DNA of 41,544 nucleotides from Acidovorax sp. Root219 (GCF_001428665.1 NZ_LMIJ01000021.1:246-41789); one strand, 5' to 3'; positions 14,467 through 23,381 are shown, numbered from the stretch's first letter. Numbers and translations are program-made. The notes: generated by a model not told the origin, from the sequence alone.

Positions 14467-16817
14467 CAATGTTCCTTGTTGTCCGTGGCGCCGCGAAACA
14501 GCGGCGCCAGCACCAGCACCAGCGGCAGGCCGAGCATGAGTGTGAGGCCAAAGGCCTTGAGTGCCGGCGTGGCCGACAGCCCCAGCAGCCCGAACGACAG
14601 CCAGGTGCTGCCGGCGCCGATGACCACCGCCAGCCAGGCATGGGGGTCGTCCTCGTGCTCTTGCAGGAAGATACCGTAGTCGATGCCCACGCCCAGCAGC
14701 AGCATCAGCGCCAGCACGTTGAACAGTTGCCAGGGCGCGCCAAAGGCGGTGAGCACGCCCACCACCACCAGGCTGGCCAGCACCGTAGGCATCCAGGCGC
14801 GCCAGGCCTTGCGGCCAAAGCGCAGCCACAGGGCGGCCAGCACCAGCACGTGGCCCAGCAGCAGCAGCTCGGTCATGGAGATGCGGTAGCGCTGCAGCAG
14901 GGCGGATATCTCGGCCGGCTTGTCGACCCAGGCCACGCCTTCCAGGCCCTCGGCAGCGCCGGCCAGCTCGGGCAGCGATGCGAGGTCCCGCACGCCGCGC
15001 AGCATCAGCAGGCTGCGGTAGCTGCCGTCGCGCTCGCCCAGCCACAGCGGCCGCGCGGCGGCCGAGATGGGCTGCGCCAGCCAGGCCTGCACTGTGATGG
15101 GCGTAGGCGGCGGCATGGCGGGCCGGGCAAAGCTTTCGCCGAGCTCGGCGTTCACGCCCTTGAACACGGCCTCGTGTGCGCGCGCCACCAATTGGGCATC
15201 GCTGTCCTGGCGCCGGGCCGAGGGCACCCAGTCGGACACGCCGCTGTAGCCCACCAGCAGCTGGCGCGCCACCAGGGCGTCGAGCCGGTCCTTGAGTTCT
15301 TCCTCGCGCTGCAGCACCTGCTCGGGCGTGTTGCCCTGCACCAGGTAGAACTGCGCGGGGCTGGGCAGGCCCAGGACCTCGCCCACCTGGCGCTGCTGGG
15401 CAACGAGCGGGGTGGATGCGTTCTGCAGCTGGCGCACGTCGTCCTGCGCACGCAGGCCGCCCAGCAGCCACAAGAGCAGCGCCATGGCCACGCACACCGC
15501 CACCGAGCCGGGCAGCGCATGGCGCCAGCGCGGCCAGGCCATCAGCGTCTGGCCGATGCGCTGGGCCAGGGGGCTGTGCGGCATGGTGCCCCGGTCGAGC
15601 CAGGGGAACCAGCAGACCACGGTGAGCATGGCGGCCGTGAGCCCCACCACCGAGAACACCGCCATCTGCCGCAGGCCCGGGAAGGCCGCCGCGCCCAGCG
15701 CCAGGTAGGCGATGGCGCTGGTGCCCAGGGCCAGCCACAGCGCCGGCATCAGAGCGCGCATCAGCCCATGCGGGCTGCGCGCCGGCGCGCCCTGGCGGCT
15801 GGCGAAGTAGTGGATGCCATAGTCCTCCGCCACGCCCACCAGGCTGGCGCCGAACACCAGGGTCAAGAGGTGCACCTGCCCGAAGAACAGCGCCGTGACC
15901 GACAGCGCCACCGCGCAGCCCACCAGCAGCGACACTCCCACCAGCGCCACCGGCCGCAGCGAGCGGAACGCCATCCAGGCCAGCAGCAGCACGCCGGCCA
16001 GCGAGCCCCAGCCGATGGTGTTGATCTCCCAGTTGGCCTGCACTGCAGCCGCCTCGGCATGCAGGGGCACGCCGGCCGTGACCATGCGGGCACCGGGCCA
16101 CTTCGCGCGCACCTGGGCCAGCGCAGTCTGCAGGGCGCCATCGAGCACCGGCTCGCCCGACAGCCGAAAGGCCGAGCCCTCCAGCGTGAACTGCAGCACG
16201 GCCCATTGCTGGCCGTCGGCCGCCACCCACAGCTCGCCATCGCGCGGGCGGGCCTGGCTTTGCGCGCCGCGCGCCGTCCACCACTGGGTCCACAGGCCCA
16301 GGGGGTCGCTCACCCAGTCGGACAGACGGGCCTGCACGGCGGGCTGGTACAGGTCCTGCAGCGCCTTTTGCACCAGCGCGGCATCGGGCGTGCTGGCCAG
16401 CATGCCGCGCTGCGCAGGCGTGAGCAGGCGCTCGCGCCAGGGCTGGTAGAAGCCGAGCGCAGCCTCCATGGAGGTCTTTTGCGCGATGGGGTCCTCGCGC
16501 AGGCGTGCACCGGCCCCGGTGGCCAGGGACTGGCGAAACACCTGCACCGCGGCGCGCGCATCGGCCCACTCGCTGGCGCCAAGCAGCACCACCACCTGGC
16601 GCGACATCTGGCCCACCAGTTGCTCGGTGGCCACGGCCACGTCGGGTGCCTGCTCGTTCACGGGCAGCAGGGCCATCACATCTGTGTCGATGCCGTCGTG
16701 CTTCCAGAACTGCCACTGGTGCACGCCCACGGCGATGACCACCAGCAGCCAGGCCAGCGCGGCCGTGCGCCAGAGCCAGCCGGGGGGGGCGTCTTGCACC
16801 GGGGTGTGCGCGGTCAT
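14466..16817 (-). CDS. MMPL/RND-superfamily exporter of the APE operon
   Basis: 783 residues in the duplicated RND layout. One N-terminal helix (AALAWLLVVIAVGVHQW) and a large extracytoplasmic loop (residues about 40-240) precede a six-helix bundle (IGWGSLAGVLLLAWMAF and on). A second loop (about 430-620) precedes another bundle (LLLGHVLVLAALWLRFG, LMLLLGVGIDYGIFLQEH). The GxxxDYGI elements (VGVAEDYGIHYFAS and VGIDYGIFLQE) carry the acidic residue expected for proton coupling. In APE clusters this protein is presumed to extract the finished lipid from the inner membrane and pass it to the LolA-like carrier. It starts inside the LolA stop (ATGA). Confidence 0.92.
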   Translation of the reverse strand: MTAHTPVQDAPPGWLWRTAALAWLLVVIAVGVHQWQFWKHDGIDTDVMALLPVNEQAPDVAVATEQLVGQMSRQVVVLLGASEWADARAAVQVFRQSLATGAGARLREDPIAQKTSMEAALGFYQPWRERLLTPAQRGMLASTPDAALVQKALQDLYQPAVQARLSDWVSDPLGLWTQWWTARGAQSQARPRDGELWVAADGQQWAVLQFTLEGSAFRLSGEPVLDGALQTALAQVRAKWPGARMVTAGVPLHAEAAAVQANWEINTIGWGSLAGVLLLAWMAFRSLRPVALVGVSLLVGCAVALSVTALFFGQVHLLTLVFGASLVGVAEDYGIHYFASRQGAPARSPHGLMRALMPALWLALGTSAIAYLALGAAAFPGLRQMAVFSVVGLTAAMLTVVCWFPWLDRGTMPHSPLAQRIGQTLMAWPRWRHALPGSVAVCVAMALLLWLLGGLRAQDDVRQLQNASTPLVAQQRQVGEVLGLPSPAQFYLVQGNTPEQVLQREEELKDRLDALVARQLLVGYSGVSDWVPSARRQDSDAQLVARAHEAVFKGVNAELGESFARPAMPPPTPITVQAWLAQPISAAARPLWLGERDGSYRSLLMLRGVRDLASLPELAGAAEGLEGVAWVDKPAEISALLQRYRISMTELLLLGHVLVLAALWLRFGRKAWRAWMPTVLASLVVVGVLTAFGAPWQLFNVLALMLLLGVGIDYGIFLQEHEDDPHAWLAVVIGAGSTWLSFGLLGLSATPALKAFGLTLMLGLPLVLVLAPLFRGATDNKEH

Positions 16818-17467
16818 TCGAACTGCGCCGCGTCCTGCGGGCGCAGCGCGTTCTCGGCCACGGGGGTGAGGATGCGGATCAGGCTGCTGTCACCGCGTGC
16901 CTCCTGCAGCTTCACCTCCTGCACGAACTGGTTGCCCTGCAGCTCCACGGCGGCAAGCCACTGGGCCAGCGTGGGGTCGCGCGGCACCAGGTGCAGCGAC
17001 CAGCCCTTGGCGGCCAGTTGCCCCGTCACCTCGAAGTGCTGGGCCAGCTCGGCCAGGTTGGCCGACATGACGGAGAACAGCATGGCGTTGACGGTGCGCA
17101 GCACGGGCTCGTCCTGCGCGCGCATCTGCGTGGTGAGCTTGCCGTCGCTGCCGCGCGACTGCAGGCTGTCGGGCCGCACCACCAGGGTGGACTCGAAGGG
17201 CCTCTGCACATGCCAGACGATGCCCTTGCCGCGCGCCACGACGAAGTCGCCACTGGAGCGCAGCGGCTGCTTGAAACCCTTGACGGTCTTGAGCTGCTCG
17301 AAGCCGCCGCGCACCACGGGTGCGTCGTGCACGCGCTGGCGCACCTGGGCCAGCAGGTCCTGCGCGGCAGGCGTTGCTGAGGGAGCAGTCTGGGCCGTAG
17401 CCGACAGCGCCAGGGCGCACAGTGCGGCCCCCAACACGGTTCTTTTTGTCCAGGCGATGAGGCTCAT
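16814..17467 (-). CDS. LolA-like periplasmic lipid carrier
   Basis: 217 residues. Signal peptide MSLIAWTKRTVLGAALCALA, cleaved near SATAQ. The mature part shows LolA-family features: VVRGGFEQLKTVKGFKQPL near the start, SGDFVVARGKGIVWHVQRPF, and a hydrophobic open-barrel pattern afterwards. In APE operons a dedicated LolA homologue is presumed to ferry the pigment or its lipid across the periplasm. It is translationally coupled at both ends (ATGA with the thioesterase and with the MMPL gene). Confidence 0.88.
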   Translation of the reverse strand: MSLIAWTKRTVLGAALCALALSATAQTAPSATPAAQDLLAQVRQRVHDAPVVRGGFEQLKTVKGFKQPLRSSGDFVVARGKGIVWHVQRPFESTLVVRPDSLQSRGSDGKLTTQMRAQDEPVLRTVNAMLFSVMSANLAELAQHFEVTGQLAAKGWSLHLVPRDPTLAQWLAAVELQGNQFVQEVKLQEARGDSSLIRILTPVAENALRPQDAAQFE

Positions 17468-17904
17468 GGCGCCACCCCCAGCCGTTGCCACAGCACGGGC
17501 GGGCAGACGAAGCACATGGCACGGGTCTGCATGTCCACCGCCACCTGGATGGTGTGGGCGCTGTTGACCTTCTGGCCCGTGGCGGCGTCGCTGATCAGGT
17601 AGTCGATGCGCAGGCGGTTCTCCCACTCGGTGATGGTGGCGCGCACCTTGAGCACCTGGCCGAAGGTGGCCGGGCGCACGTATTTGAGGCGCATGTCCAC
17701 CACGGGCCAGCCATAGCCCGATTCGCGCATGCGCGGGTAGTCGTAGTCGAATTTTGCGAGCAGCGCGCTGCGCGCCAGTTCGAGAAAGCGCACGTAGTGG
17801 CCGTGGTAGACGATCTCCATCACGTCGATGTCGTAGAACGCGGGGGTGATCTCGATCTCATGGCTGAGCCGCTCGCGTGAGGCCAGCTCTTTCTCAGTGG
17901 ACAT
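17464..17904 (-). CDS. 4HBT-type hotdog acyl thioesterase
   Basis: 146 residues with the YbgC/4-hydroxybenzoyl-CoA thioesterase signature FYDIDVMEIVYHGHYVRFLELAR at about residues 23-45; the Asp and the His-x-x-Tyr are the expected catalytic and structural positions. MRLKYVRPATFGQVLKV and the final hotdog strand follow. It may release the polyene from the ACP or edit stalled chains. In APE clusters it occupies the position called apeK. A 51-base gap separates it from the acyltransferase, one of the few non-overlapping joins in the operon. Confidence 0.88.
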   Translation of the reverse strand: MSTEKELASRERLSHEIEITPAFYDIDVMEIVYHGHYVRFLELARSALLAKFDYDYPRMRESGYGWPVVDMRLKYVRPATFGQVLKVRATITEWENRLRIDYLISDAATGQKVNSAHTIQVAVDMQTRAMCFVCPPVLWQRLGVAP

Positions 17905-17955
17905 GCGGCAGCCTCCGGGCGGGCGTGGGGGCGTAAAGGTGGATCATGCAGGCAA

Positions 17956-18948
17956 TCATGCAACGGGGACGGGGCGCGCCGGGCCCGCCTGATCCCAAAA
18001 GGGGAAGAAGTTGAACCAGTCGTAAGGGGCCTTGCGCAGCATGCGCTCGAGCTGCTGCGCGAACAGGCCCGCATACTCGGCCAACGCCTGCTCGCGCCGG
18101 GCACGCGGCAGCAGCACGCGCTCGGCCAGCGGCACGAATTCGACCGCGTAGCCTGCGCCATCGTGCACGCAGCCCATGAAATACAGCGGGCATTCGAGCA
18201 CCGAGGCCAGCACGTAGGGACCACAGGGAAACGGCGCCTGGTGCCCGAGGAAGGTGGCATGCGTGACGCGGCCCTCGCGCACGGGCACGCGGTCGCCGGC
18301 AATGGCAATGAGCTCGCCGCGGGCCACGCGCTCGCCGAGCATCATGGCCGTGGCGGCGTTGAACTCGGTCACCTGCAGCAGCTGCACGCCGCTGTCGGGC
18401 GCCAGGCGCTGCAGCACGCGGTTGAAGCGCTCCGCATGGGCCGTGTGCACCAGAATGCTCAAGCGCAAGCCCGAGTGCCGCTCGGCAATGGCCCGGCACA
18501 GCTCGATGCAGCCCATGTGCGCGGTGACCACCACGGCGCCCCGGCCCTGCTGCTGGAGCAGCGCACTGAACTGCTCGCGCCCGGTGAAGGCCACGCGGTC
18601 GAAGCGGTAGCGCCCGGTGAGGGCCAGCAGCTTGTCGAGAATCACCTGCGCAAACATGCGAAAGTGCCGCTGGCTCTGGCGCCAGCCCGGCATGTGGGGC
18701 CACAGGCTGTGGGCCGCCTGCATGCGCTGCAGGTACTGCAGCGACGAGCGACGCGCCACCGGGCTGGCCAGCCAGTAGTAGGCGACGATGGGGTACAGGC
18801 ACAGCAGAAACGGCCAGCGCCCGAGGAACCGGTGCACCTGGTACAGCAGCCACATGCCGGCGACGAAGGTGTTCTCGCCCATCTGCGCCCAGTGCGGCGC
18901 TTCGGCCGCTGCGGCAGCAGTTTTGGCGTCGGGCGCCGGTGCCGTCAT
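17956..18948 (-). CDS. LpxL/HtrB-like lipid acyltransferase
   Basis: 330 residues of the lysophospholipid/lipid A acyltransferase fold. An N-terminal membrane anchor (FLLCLYPIVAYYWLASPVA) leads to a long helical stretch and then the catalytic block VVVTAHMGCIELCRAI. There His with the following Glu gives the HxxxxE variant used by HtrB/LpxL enzymes. IAIAGDRVPVREGR and FPCGPYVLASVLECPLYF follow. It acts at the cytoplasmic face of the inner membrane and probably joins the polyene to its lipid anchor. In E. coli-type clusters this domain is, as I recall, fused to a glycosyltransferase; here the two are separate genes joined by ATGA. Confidence 0.86.
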   Translation of the reverse strand: MTAPAPDAKTAAAAAEAPHWAQMGENTFVAGMWLLYQVHRFLGRWPFLLCLYPIVAYYWLASPVARRSSLQYLQRMQAAHSLWPHMPGWRQSQRHFRMFAQVILDKLLALTGRYRFDRVAFTGREQFSALLQQQGRGAVVVTAHMGCIELCRAIAERHSGLRLSILVHTAHAERFNRVLQRLAPDSGVQLLQVTEFNAATAMMLGERVARGELIAIAGDRVPVREGRVTHATFLGHQAPFPCGPYVLASVLECPLYFMGCVHDGAGYAVEFVPLAERVLLPRARREQALAEYAGLFAQQLERMLRKAPYDWFNFFPFWDQAGPARPVPVA

Positions 18949-19721
18949 GCCGCGTGCCCGGTACGGCGCCGCCCCACGAGCTTGCGCGCCAGCAGCAGGG
19001 GGCTGCGCAGCAGCATGCCGCCGAACAGCCGCGTGTGCATGCCCGAGATGAGCACGTTGTCGCGCCACACGCGAAAGTGCGAGAGCCCGTCCTGCGGATA
19101 GGTCACGGCCGTGCGCTGGGTGACGAAGGGCACGCCCTTCCAGTGCATGCGTACGAGGATCTCGGTGTCGAACTCCATGTGCTTGCCGATGCGCGCGCCG
19201 TCCATCACGCCGATGGCCTCGCGCAGCGGGTAGACGCGAAAGCCGCACATCGAATCCTCGATGTCCAGCGACAAGGTGTTGATCCACACCCACACATGCG
19301 TGGCATAGCGACCGTACAGGCGCGCCTTGGGCACGCTGGCATCGTAGCGCGGCGCACCGCAGACCATGGTGCCGGGCTGTGCGCGGGCCAGCGCGATGAA
19401 GGCGGGGATGTCGGCCACGGCGTGCTGGCCGTCGGCATCGATCTGCAGGGCGTGGCTGTGGCCTGCCGCCAGCGCATGGCGCATGCCGGTCATCACGGCG
19501 CCGCCCTTGCCCTGGTTCTGCGGCAGGCGCAGCAAGGTGAGCTGTGCGCCGTGCTGCACGGCCAGCGCGTCGAGCACGGCGGCGCAGCCGGGCTCGGAGC
19601 CGTCGTCGACCAGAATGCAGTGCAGGCCCGCACCGAGCACGCCCTGCACCATGCGGGCGATGGTGGTGGGGTGGTTGTAGACGGGGATGATGGCGACGGG
19701 GTTGAATGCGGCGTGCGTCAT
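18945..19721 (-). CDS. Family 2 glycosyltransferase
   Basis: 258 residues. GT-A fold with AIIPVYNHPTTIARMVQG (N-terminal nucleotide-sugar strand), LVDDGSEPG, NQGKGGAVMTGMRHAL and the metal-binding DxD as QIDADGQH. After it comes SMCGFRVYPLREAIG with Asp at IEDS, typical of polyprenyl-phosphate-type GT2 enzymes, and a C-terminal amphipathic stretch (LLLARKLVGRRR). No transmembrane helices are evident. It likely adds a sugar to the lipid anchor or head of the pigment. It is coupled to the ligase-dehydratase upstream and the acyltransferase downstream by ATGA overlaps. Confidence 0.88.
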   Translation of the reverse strand: MTHAAFNPVAIIPVYNHPTTIARMVQGVLGAGLHCILVDDGSEPGCAAVLDALAVQHGAQLTLLRLPQNQGKGGAVMTGMRHALAAGHSHALQIDADGQHAVADIPAFIALARAQPGTMVCGAPRYDASVPKARLYGRYATHVWVWINTLSLDIEDSMCGFRVYPLREAIGVMDGARIGKHMEFDTEILVRMHWKGVPFVTQRTAVTYPQDGLSHFRVWRDNVLISGMHTRLFGGMLLRSPLLLARKLVGRRRTGHAA

Positions 19722-21430
19722 GCAGCACCTCCCTGCACCAGGCGGCCACTGGCGTGCGGGCCTCGGTGGGACGTGAGCGAGAACTGCAGCTGGCCCTTGT
19801 CGGGCACCCATTGCAGCTGCACCTGCACGCTGGTGCCGGGCAGGATAGGCTGCTGGAACTTGACCACCTCGGCGCGCATGAAGGCCGCCGGGATGCCGAA
19901 GGCCTGTGTGCCCAGGGTCACCACCCAGTGCAGCTGCGCCACGCCGGGCACGATGGGCGCGCCGGGGAAATGCCCGTCGAGCACGCGCAGCCCGGGGTCG
20001 ACCTGCAGCGTGGCCGTGGCCCGCAGGTCGCCGCGCTCCGTCCACAGCGGCTGCGGCATGAGCGGGCGAAACAGCGCCAGCAGGTCGTGCTGCGTGGTCT
20101 TGCCCTGCGCGTTCTGCGGCATGCGCAGCACGTAGCGCCAGCTGCGCGGCAGGGCCACGCGGTCCACGCAAGGCTCCAGCATCGCGCGCAGTGCGGCACC
20201 CAGGCCGCGGCGCCCTCGCTGCTGCAGCGCCTGCCAGCCGGCGTCGCTGAGCGCCAGCACCATGCCCACGCGGTCGGCGGCGGGCGGCGCTTCGAGCACC
20301 ACGGCCCGGGCCGCGGCCACCCAGTCGCTGGCCAGCAGCGTGGTTTCCATGGCGGTCAGCGAGATGCGCTTTTCGGCGATTTTCACGATGCGGTCTGCCC
20401 GGCCCTGCAGCACGAAGCCGGCGCCGCCGTCCTGCGGCAGCGCGCGGTCGGCGGTCTCCCACCAGGCATCGGCATCGGGCAGGTGACCCGAGCGCACCGA
20501 GAGGCAGCCGCTGTCGGCCAGGCGCACCTGCACGCCCGGCAGGGGCTGCCAGGCATCGCCCTGCTCTGCCCTGCGCCGCCAGGCGATGCCGCCGGTTTCG
20601 GAGCTGCCGAAGACTTCGGTGGGCGAATGGCCGAGCAATGCCAGGCAATGCGCCGAGGCCTCGGGCGGCAGGGGGCCGCCCGATGAAAAGATGCCGCGCA
20701 GGCCCTGGGATGCGGCCGCCCAGTCGAGCGCATCCGGCAGGCGGCTGAGCATGGCGGGGCTGGAGATCAACACCGCAGGCCCGGGCTGCGACAGCTGCGT
20801 CACCAGCTCTTCGGGGTAGCGCAGGAACCCGGTGCCCAGGTGCCGGCCAGCCGCCAGAGGCCACAGCACGCGGAACAGCAGGCCGTAGATGTGCTGGTGC
20901 GACACGGTGGCCAGCGTGCGCAGGCCGGGCGCTTGCGCCATGGGGCCGAACACCGCCTGCAGCGCGTGCACCTCGGCATCGAGCTGCGACAGCTGCTTGA
21001 CGATGCGCTCGGGCACGCCTGTGGAGCCCGAGGTGAACAGCACCACCCGCGCATCGCACAGGGACAGGGGCTGCAGCACCACGGCCGGGGCCCCGGCTGC
21101 ATCAGGCTGCAAGGCACCGGGCAGCAGGCCCGCGGTGGCCTGCACCTGGGGCAGCAGGTGCGCCAGGGTGTGCGGCTGCAGGTCGCTGGCCAGCACCGGG
21201 GTCTTGCCCGCGTGCCAGGCGCCCCAGAGCGCGGCGGCAAAAGCCAGCGGGTCGTCGAAATACAGGCCCACCTCGGTGCCCTGCACCTTTTGGAAGGCGG
21301 CGCACCAGGCCTGCACGGACAGCACCCAGTCGGCGTGCTGCACCGTACGACCGCCGATAGCCGCCACCGCATGCGCGGCGGCACGTGCCTGCGGCAAGGC
21401 CACTTCAGACAGCGCTGTAAATACGTTCAC
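19718..21430 (-). CDS. apeH: Acyl/aryl AMP-ligase fused to a C-terminal hotdog dehydratase (ApeH-ApeI)
   Basis: 570 residues, two domains. Residues 1-455 are an ANL-family adenylating enzyme: P-loop FTSGSTG (132-138), GSSETG (275-280), WWETADRA, GRADRIVKIAEKRIS and the catalytic lysine K444 in NAQGKTT. It should activate the aromatic starter acid, probably 4-hydroxybenzoate or a cinnamate, for transfer to an ACP. Residues 460-565 are a FabA/FabZ-like hotdog domain with GHFPGAPIVPGVAQLHW, with His487 in the catalytic position. In E. coli/Xenorhabdus-type clusters ApeH and ApeI are separate proteins. The acidic catalytic partner usual in FabZ is His501 here. The start at 21430 is an ATG; the domain order and start fit. 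Confidence 0.88.
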   Translation of the reverse strand: MNVFTALSEVALPQARAAAHAVAAIGGRTVQHADWVLSVQAWCAAFQKVQGTEVGLYFDDPLAFAAALWGAWHAGKTPVLASDLQPHTLAHLLPQVQATAGLLPGALQPDAAGAPAVVLQPLSLCDARVVLFTSGSTGVPERIVKQLSQLDAEVHALQAVFGPMAQAPGLRTLATVSHQHIYGLLFRVLWPLAAGRHLGTGFLRYPEELVTQLSQPGPAVLISSPAMLSRLPDALDWAAASQGLRGIFSSGGPLPPEASAHCLALLGHSPTEVFGSSETGGIAWRRRAEQGDAWQPLPGVQVRLADSGCLSVRSGHLPDADAWWETADRALPQDGGAGFVLQGRADRIVKIAEKRISLTAMETTLLASDWVAAARAVVLEAPPAADRVGMVLALSDAGWQALQQRGRRGLGAALRAMLEPCVDRVALPRSWRYVLRMPQNAQGKTTQHDLLALFRPLMPQPLWTERGDLRATATLQVDPGLRVLDGHFPGAPIVPGVAQLHWVVTLGTQAFGIPAAFMRAEVVKFQQPILPGTSVQVQLQWVPDKGQLQFSLTSHRGPHASGRLVQGGAA

Positions 21431-21484
21431 TTTGCTCGATTCCTGGATTCTTGGAGTTGTTGGACAGGGACGGGAAATTCAAAC

Positions 21485-22036
21485 TCAGGCCAGCGCGCCA
21501 CGGCGCTTGACCCACTGGCGCACACACCACTCGGTACCCATCAGGCAGCCCATCAGCACATAGGCGATGAGCCCGTTGTACAGCGCCCAGGTAGCATCGC
21601 TGCTGAAGGCGGCGGTATAGGCCGCCGCAGCGCCGTTGGCCACGAAGAACACGCACCACACGGCCGTCACCTTGCGGGTGTAGCGTACCCCGGCGGCGGG
21701 CAGGTCGGGCTCGGTCAGCCGGGCCAGGCGCTCGACCACCGTGGGTGGGTGGCGCAGGCTGACCAGAAACACCACCAGCAGCACGGCATTCACCAGCACC
21801 GGGTAGAGCTTGACGGCCAGCGCATCGCCCTGCCACCAGGCGGCCAGGGCCAGTACCGCCGCGCCCAAGGCCACGGCCCACCAGAAGCGCTGGCGCGTGA
21901 CCAGGGCGCGCAGCACAGCCAGCGCCACCAGCAGCACGGCCAGCCACTGCGGCGCCACATGGCCCATGGCCAGGTACACGCCCAGCGGGTACAGCACCGT
22001 CAGCACCACCAGCACGGCGGTCACGATCTTGTGCAT
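21485..22036 (-). CDS. Inner-membrane protein of COG4648 type (ApeG position)
   Basis: 183 residues with five or so hydrophobic helices: IVTAVLVVLTVLYPLGVYLA, WLAVLLVALAVLRAL, FWWAVALGAAVLALAAW, LYPVLVNAVLLVVFLVSL, VTAVWCVFFVANGAAAAY and ALYNGLIAYVLMGCLMG. There is a conserved-looking cytoplasmic stretch RYTRKVTAVWC. Proteins of this type sit between the ACP and ligase genes in APE clusters and are sometimes mislabelled as gyrase subunits. The role is unknown; membrane recruitment of the synthase is one possibility. Gaps of 31 and 54 bases separate it from its neighbours. Confidence 0.82.
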   Translation of the reverse strand: MHKIVTAVLVVLTVLYPLGVYLAMGHVAPQWLAVLLVALAVLRALVTRQRFWWAVALGAAVLALAAWWQGDALAVKLYPVLVNAVLLVVFLVSLRHPPTVVERLARLTEPDLPAAGVRYTRKVTAVWCVFFVANGAAAAYTAAFSSDATWALYNGLIAYVLMGCLMGTEWCVRQWVKRRGALA

Positions 22037-22067
22037 GGCGGGCAGGTCGCCGGGCGCTCGGACCGTC

Positions 22068-22328
22068 TCAGGCGGCGGGGGCGGCGTCGTTCACCAGTTG
22101 GTGCAGCGCATCGACCACGTCCTGCACGGTGCGCACCGACTTGAAGGCGTCGGCATTGAGGCGCTTGCCCACCCAGGGCTTGAGCTGCACGATCAGGTCC
22201 ACGGCGTCAATGCTGTCGATGTCCAGGTCGTCGTACAGGCGGGCCTCGGGGGTGATGCGGGCGGCGTCGATTTCAAACGTCTCGCGCAGGATGGCGGCGA
22301 TGCGTTCGTAGATGGCTTCTTTGTTCAT
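22068..22328 (-). CDS. apeF: Acyl carrier protein 2
   Basis: 86 residues, four-helix ACP. The phosphopantetheine attachment site is Ser39 in DLDIDSIDAVDL, with acidic helix II around it. Helix III/IV sequence (FKSVRTVQDVVDALHQL) is typical of standalone fatty-acid/polyketide ACPs. In the studied APE systems two ACPs split the labour of priming and elongation; which does which here cannot be told from sequence. It lies 29 bases downstream of the first ACP gene. The symbol is given by operon order. Confidence 0.9.
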   Translation of the reverse strand: MNKEAIYERIAAILRETFEIDAARITPEARLYDDLDIDSIDAVDLIVQLKPWVGKRLNADAFKSVRTVQDVVDALHQLVNDAAPAA

Positions 22329-22357
22329 GTTGGATTTTTCCGTGAAGGCCGCCCGGT

Positions 22358-22618
22358 TCAGTGCGTGCGGCTGGCGGCCACGAAGGCGGCCAGCGCCTGC
22401 ACGCTGCCAAAGTGCTTGCGCGTCTGCTCCGAGTCGGCCGACATGCTCAGGCCATAGCGCTTTTGCAGGGCCAGGCCGAGCTCCAGCGCGTCGATCGAAT
22501 CCAGGCCCAGGCCTTCGACGAACAGCGGCGCTGCGGGGTCGATGTCCTCGGGCGCGATGTCTTCGAGCGCCAGGCTGGAGATGATTATTTCTTTGATTTC
22601 TTGCTCAAGTTGAAGCAC
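22358..22618 (-). CDS. apeE: Acyl carrier protein 1
   Basis: 86 residues. Ser41 in GLGLDSIDALELG is the attachment site for the prosthetic arm added by the PPTase at the operon's end. The N-terminal helix (LEQEIKEIIISSLAL) is more hydrophobic than in the second ACP and the region after the serine differs (YGLSMSADSEQTRKHFGS), so the two are not recent duplicates. Its ATG overlaps the end of the acyltransferase gene by 14 bases. Confidence 0.9.
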   Translation of the reverse strand: MLQLEQEIKEIIISSLALEDIAPEDIDPAAPLFVEGLGLDSIDALELGLALQKRYGLSMSADSEQTRKHFGSVQALAAFVAASRTH

Positions 22619-23381
22619 AGGCAGGTCCCCTGAATAGTTGTACGGACAGGTGCTCGGTCACATGGCGCGCGGCCAGCGTTTCGCTGGCGGCCGAGTCACA
22701 GAATTCTTGCACCGCGATGTCGGGCTGCACCTCGATGGTGAAGTGCGGCTTGCGCACGGGCACCTTCCACCACGGCGTGCCCTTGGTCAGCATGGGCAGG
22801 CTGCTGTGGATGTGCACGGGCGTGATGTCGATGCGCCCGCGCACCGCCACATGGGCGGCGCCGCGCTGCAGCCGGTTGGCACCCTGCAGCGGCGTGCGCG
22901 TGCCCTCCGGGAAGATGATGAGGTTGTTGCCGTCCTTGAGCGAACGCACGCAGTCCTCCAGCAGCCCCGCACCATCGCCATTGGTGATGAAGCCCGCCGC
23001 CCGGATGGGGCCGCGCGTGAAGGGGTTGCTCGCCAGCGCCGCCTTGACGATGCAGTCCGCATGGCGCACGAAGGAGATCAGGAACACCACGTCGATCAGC
23101 GAGGGGTGGTTGGCCAGGATCAACAGGCCCCGGCGATTCAGGCGCTCGGCGCCATGCACCTCGTAGGAGATCACGCCCACCCAGTTCATCAGCCCCACGA
23201 AGCCGCGAAAGCAGTAATGGATGATGGTCTGCGACAGCTGCTGCTGGCGCGCGGCACCGCGCACGAAGAGCATGGCCACGGGGCACACCACGATACCCAG
23301 CACGATGCCGCCCAGGCCAAACACGGAAAAGCAGAAACCCGTGGCCACGATGCGCCAGGCGCGGTTGATCACTTCAAGCAT
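22605..23381 (-). CDS. PlsC-like 1-acylglycerol-phosphate acyltransferase family protein
   Basis: 258 residues of the LPLAT superfamily. An N-terminal hydrophobic anchor (GFCFSVFGLGGIVLGIVVCP) precedes the catalytic HxxxxD as NHPSLIDVVFL and the substrate-binding FPEGTRTP. A second, basic region follows (VPVRKPHFTIEVQPDI). It is expected at the cytoplasmic side of the inner membrane. It corresponds to ApeD by position and probably supplies or transfers an acyl chain for the lipid part of the pigment. The start at 23381 overlaps the previous gene by eight bases. Confidence 0.88.
   Translation of the reverse strand: MLEVINRAWRIVATGFCFSVFGLGGIVLGIVVCPVAMLFVRGAARQQQLSQTIIHYCFRGFVGLMNWVGVISYEVHGAERLNRRGLLILANHPSLIDVVFLISFVRHADCIVKAALASNPFTRGPIRAAGFITNGDGAGLLEDCVRSLKDGNNLIIFPEGTRTPLQGANRLQRGAAHVAVRGRIDITPVHIHSSLPMLTKGTPWWKVPVRKPHFTIEVQPDIAVQEFCDSAASETLAARHVTEHLSVQLFRGPACAST

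Noticed and set aside
13189..16716. A 1175-residue minus-strand open frame joining the flavoprotein to a long upstream stretch
   Set aside because: The upstream part is a shadow of the MMPL gene in another frame; the true flavoprotein begins at 14466 with the TGATG overlap.
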